NCBI RefSeq assembly: GCF_008629685.1
Contig: NZ_VWSF01000023.1
Span: forward strand, 40,779 to 104,778
Direction of reading: 5' to 3'
DNA from: Adhaeribacter rhizoryzae
GTDB taxonomy: Bacteria > Bacteroidota > Bacteroidia > Cytophagales > Hymenobacteraceae
Length of the DNA: 64,000 nucleotides
This document shows positions 61,965 through 64,000 of this stretch, in pieces. The stretch's first letter is position 1, and every line of letters begins with the position of its first letter. The notes beneath the pieces were generated by a model. That model had not been told where the DNA came from. It saw only the letters and a list, made by a program, of their open reading frames with translations, and made no database searches. The translations under genes and the position numbers were made by a program.

Positions 61965-63002
61965 ATGGAAATAGGAATTACCACCTTTGTCGAAAATACC
62001 CCGGACCCAACTACCGGTAAACTGCTGAGTCCGCACGAAAGAATGATGCACTTGCTGGAAGAAGTAGAACTGGCCGACCAGTTGGGCTTAGATGTTTTTT
62101 CGATTGGCGAACACCACCGGCCCGATTTTATTGTTTCGTCGCCGGCCGTGGTGCTGGCAGCGGCTGCCGTTAAAACCAGGCAAATTAAATTATCCAGTGC
62201 AGTTACGGTGCTTAGTTCCGATGATCCCGTTCGGGTATTTCAGGATTTTGCCCACGTAGATTTATTATCGCAAGGCCGGGCCGAGATTATGGCGGGCCGG
62301 GGTTCTTTTATTGAGTCTTTTCCGCTGTTCGGCAACGATTTAAAAGATTACAACACACTCTTTGCCGAGAAGCTGGATTTATTAATAAAATTAAATAAAA
62401 GCGAAAAAATTACCTGGCAAGGTAAGCTTCGGCCATCCATCGATAACCGGGGCGTTTACCCGCGCCCTTATCAAAAAGAATTGCCGATTTGGGTAGCCGT
62501 TGGCGGGACCCCTGAATCGGTGGTGCGGGCCGCCAACTACGGTTTGCCCATGGCTTTGGCAATTATTGGGGGCATGCCGGAGCGGTTTGTACCTTTTACC
62601 AATTTATATAAAGAAACGTACCAGAAAGCCGGTCACGACCAATCTAAATTTCAGTTAGCCATTAATTCGCATGGTTATATTGCCGAAGATTCGCAACAAG
62701 CGGCCGATGAATTTTACGGGCCGTATGCTTACTTAATGGGCCAAATAGGGCGAGAGCGGGGCTGGCCACCCATGAACCGGGCGCAGTTTGAAATGATGCG
62801 GGCCCCCGAAGGTTCCTTGCTGGTGGGTAGTCCGCAACAGGTAATCGAGAAAATATTATACAACTACGAGCTGTTTGGCAATACCCGGTTTCTGTTACAC
62901 ATTAGTGTAGGTACGTTGCCGCACGCAAAAGTAATGCGGGCCATTGAATTGTTGGGTAATGTGGTGGCACCGGCCGTAAGAAAAGCTGTAAAACAATCGT
63001 AA
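61965..63002 (+). CDS. LLM-class flavin-dependent oxidoreductase
   Basis: 345 residues of the bacterial luciferase-like monooxygenase fold (TIM barrel). Markers are [60 protein letters not shown] and [18 protein letters not shown], typical of the MsnO8-like/alkanal monooxygenase group. It uses FMNH2 supplied by a separate reductase; the FMN reductase at 48636 is far away. The substrate is unknown. Terminator not seen; repeat copy 2 starts 51 bases downstream. Confidence 0.92.
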   Translation: MEIGITTFVENTPDPTTGKLLSPHERMMHLLEEVELADQLGLDVFSIGEHHRPDFIVSSPAVVLAAAAVKTRQIKLSSAVTVLSSDDPVRVFQDFAHVDLLSQGRAEIMAGRGSFIESFPLFGNDLKDYNTLFAEKLDLLIKLNKSEKITWQGKLRPSIDNRGVYPRPYQKELPIWVAVGGTPESVVRAANYGLPMALAIIGGMPERFVPFTNLYKETYQKAGHDQSKFQLAINSHGYIAEDSQQAADEFYGPYAYLMGQIGRERGWPPMNRAQFEMMRAPEGSLLVGSPQQVIEKILYNYELFGNTRFLLHISVGTLPHAKVMRAIELLGNVVAPAVRKAVKQS

Positions 63003-63052
63003 TCTTATAATTAATTCCTATGCTTCTTAATAATGCCTGATATTTATTTATT

Positions 63053-63250
63053 TTTGAAAGATTCCATCTTTCAAGGTTAAGGTGTTAAATAAACTTTGAA
63101 GTCTAAGTTTGCTCAAGGCCGCGAGGCCCCGTTTGGCCACCCGGGCTGTCTAAGCTTGTTTTCCTCGTACCTCGGAATGCTACGCACCACAACCTTAGAA
63201 GGCCCTCTCTGTCCAAACTGCTGTAGTCTGCTTCGTAGCTGCTGCTTTTC
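63053..63250 (+). repeat. Dispersed ~200-nt element, copy 2
   Basis: Homologous to 22041-22240: the same opening hairpin TTGAAAGAT-TCC-ATCTTTCAA and a gap-free 135-base core. The open frame through the core (KFAQGREAPFGHPGC...) matches copy 1 (KFAPGRRAPFGHSGC...), but upstream the frame is closed by a stop in this copy. It lies between the LLM gene and the transposase. Confidence 0.7.
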
Positions 63251-64000
63251 TAAGGCTAAATAATCATTAGATTTAAACCTTCTCAACAAAGCTATTCCGC
63301 AACGTTCCGGATAGGCGGAACTCCTTCCCTAAATTAGGGCTACGATTAGGACACAAAATGGAGCGGGGAGCTGTTGGGGGTAAATGGCAGATGCAATATT
63401 TAGCAATATTCGGATAGAGCGACGGGTCAAGCAAGTAGTAGAAAAGATAATAGAAAAGCAAAGTGTGGTGATACATCAGCTAAGTGCGAGCGAAGCCGAG
63501 CAGCGGAGTTACTACCGTCTGCTGCATAACCCCCGTTTGCAGACCAGTCAAATCATTTCGTACTTGCAAGCGGACTGTGCGCGGCAAGTGGAGGTGGGCG
63601 CCCATTATTTAGTATTTCAGGATACGACGCAGCCTAACTTTGAACGCAACCGGCGCAACATTTCCGACCAGCAGCAGCTCGGGGTGATTGGAGATAAGCA
63701 GTCCTTAGGCTTTTTCCTGCATCCTTCGCTGGTGGTGCAAGCGGATACTGGCCGCTGCCTGGGCTACAGCCATGTGCAGGTCTGGAGTAGAGAAGCAATG
63801 GCGCCAGATAGAAAGCAAAGGCAGTATCAAAAGCAGCCCATAGAAGAGAAAGAAAGCTACCGCTGGATTCAGGCTGCTCAAGCCAGTAAGCAGGTGTTGG
63901 CAAAGGCCAGCGCGTTGACCATTATCTGTGACCGGGAAGGCGACATTAGCGAGTTGTTTTTACAAGTGCCCGACAACCAGACCCATTTGCTGGTGCGCTC
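63251..64000 (+). mobile_element. IS4-family (Tn5/IS50-like) insertion sequence, cut by window end
   Basis: The region right of repeat copy 2 is more GC-rich and is led by short palindromes (GTTCCG/CGGAAC near 63304-63322, CCCTAA/TTAGGG near 63335-63347). It contains the transposase start at 63384. The left terminal repeat could not be fixed and the right end is outside the window. Confidence 0.55.
63384..64000 (+). CDS. IS4-family transposase, N-terminal part (runs off the window)
   Basis: ATG at 63384 after GGGGG opens a frame of 205 codons with no stop before the window end. The product begins MADAIFSNIRIERRVKQVVE. It has the first catalytic Asp in FQDTTQPNFERNR, then LGVIGDKQSLGFFLHPSLVV and EEKESYRWIQAAQASKQVL, and the second Asp in IICDREGDISELFLQ, ending THLLVRS. 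The order and spacing match the Tn5/IS50 transposase. The catalytic Glu would lie beyond the window. Codon use is more GC-rich than its neighbours, consistent with recent arrival. Confidence 0.88.
   Translation, partial: MADAIFSNIRIERRVKQVVEKIIEKQSVVIHQLSASEAEQRSYYRLLHNPRLQTSQIISYLQADCARQVEVGAHYLVFQDTTQPNFERNRRNISDQQQLGVIGDKQSLGFFLHPSLVVQADTGRCLGYSHVQVWSREAMAPDRKQRQYQKQPIEEKESYRWIQAAQASKQVLAKASALTIICDREGDISELFLQVPDNQTHLLVR

Noticed and set aside
63634..63903. 89-residue minus-strand frame
   Set aside because: Antisense to the transposase, which has clear catalytic motifs.
1..64000. CRISPR array, rRNA or tRNA genes
   Set aside because: No regularly spaced direct repeats of array type, and no cloverleaf or rRNA-like sequence was recognised by reading. 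A dedicated tRNA search could still find one.

Overview
The window looks like a chromosomal segment of a Bacteroidota bacterium, most likely Cytophagales and close to Hymenobacteraceae (Adhaeribacter/Rufibacter-like). The reasons are moderate GC in genes with very AT-rich spacers, TAnnTTTG-type -7 elements (for example upstream of anmK and of the gene at 49341), many lipoproteins with short LxxC lipoboxes, a Bacteroidota-style 808-residue FtsX/MacB permease, a PepSY-like lipoprotein, secreted glycoside hydrolases (GH28, GH30, GH63-like) and a Tat-exported Gfo/Idh/MocA oxidoreductase. No rRNA, tRNA or CRISPR array was recognised. Species level is inference.

Layout. 33-5791 is a co-directional run of six genes: an FAD enzyme of the phytoene desaturase/hydroxysqualene type, a seven-helix membrane protein that resembles Pyr4/PaxB-type membrane terpene cyclases, a membrane histidine kinase, a glyoxalase-fold protein, a stand-alone receiver, and a receiver fused to a class III nucleotide cyclase. 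5811-8731 holds a polygalacturonase lipoprotein, a second glyoxalase-fold protein and a beta-hydroxyacid dehydrogenase. 8732-13783 is gene-poor and AT-rich, with anmK and a few small orphan genes, one of them a HigA-like antitoxin fragment. 13784-21904 carries a GH63-type glucosidase, an FtsX permease and malate:quinone oxidoreductase. 24120-33021 is an eight-gene minus-strand operon with a lipid or sterol flavour: alpha/beta hydrolase, acetoacetate-decarboxylase fold protein, three small membrane proteins, patatin, membrane metallophosphoesterase, and a GMC oxidoreductase with a ferredoxin-like Cys cluster. It ends at a clear terminator.

33626-38925 has two divergent GreA/GreB-domain proteins, a K+/H+ antiporter and an OmpR-type two-component pair. 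39126-49199 is a mix of envelope lipoproteins, sugar-type dehydrogenases, a metallo-beta-lactamase/rhodanese fusion, a stand-alone rhodanese and an FMN reductase. 49669-57926 contains an M23 peptidase, carbohydrate-active enzymes (CE2-like esterase, GH30), an alditol-oxidase-like flavoenzyme and a zinc alcohol dehydrogenase. 58401-63002 has small orphans, an RluF-type pseudouridine synthase, a pirin and a luciferase-like monooxygenase. The window ends inside a Tn5/IS50-like transposase.

The most interesting unexplained material is (a) the putative terpenoid and signalling module at the left end, (b) the GMC/patatin/ADC operon, and (c) several families of dispersed intergenic repeats: a ~200-nt element at 22041 and 63053, a 119-nt element at 11752 and 48366, and GGTCAT-ended palindromes at 40629, 43208 and 56157.
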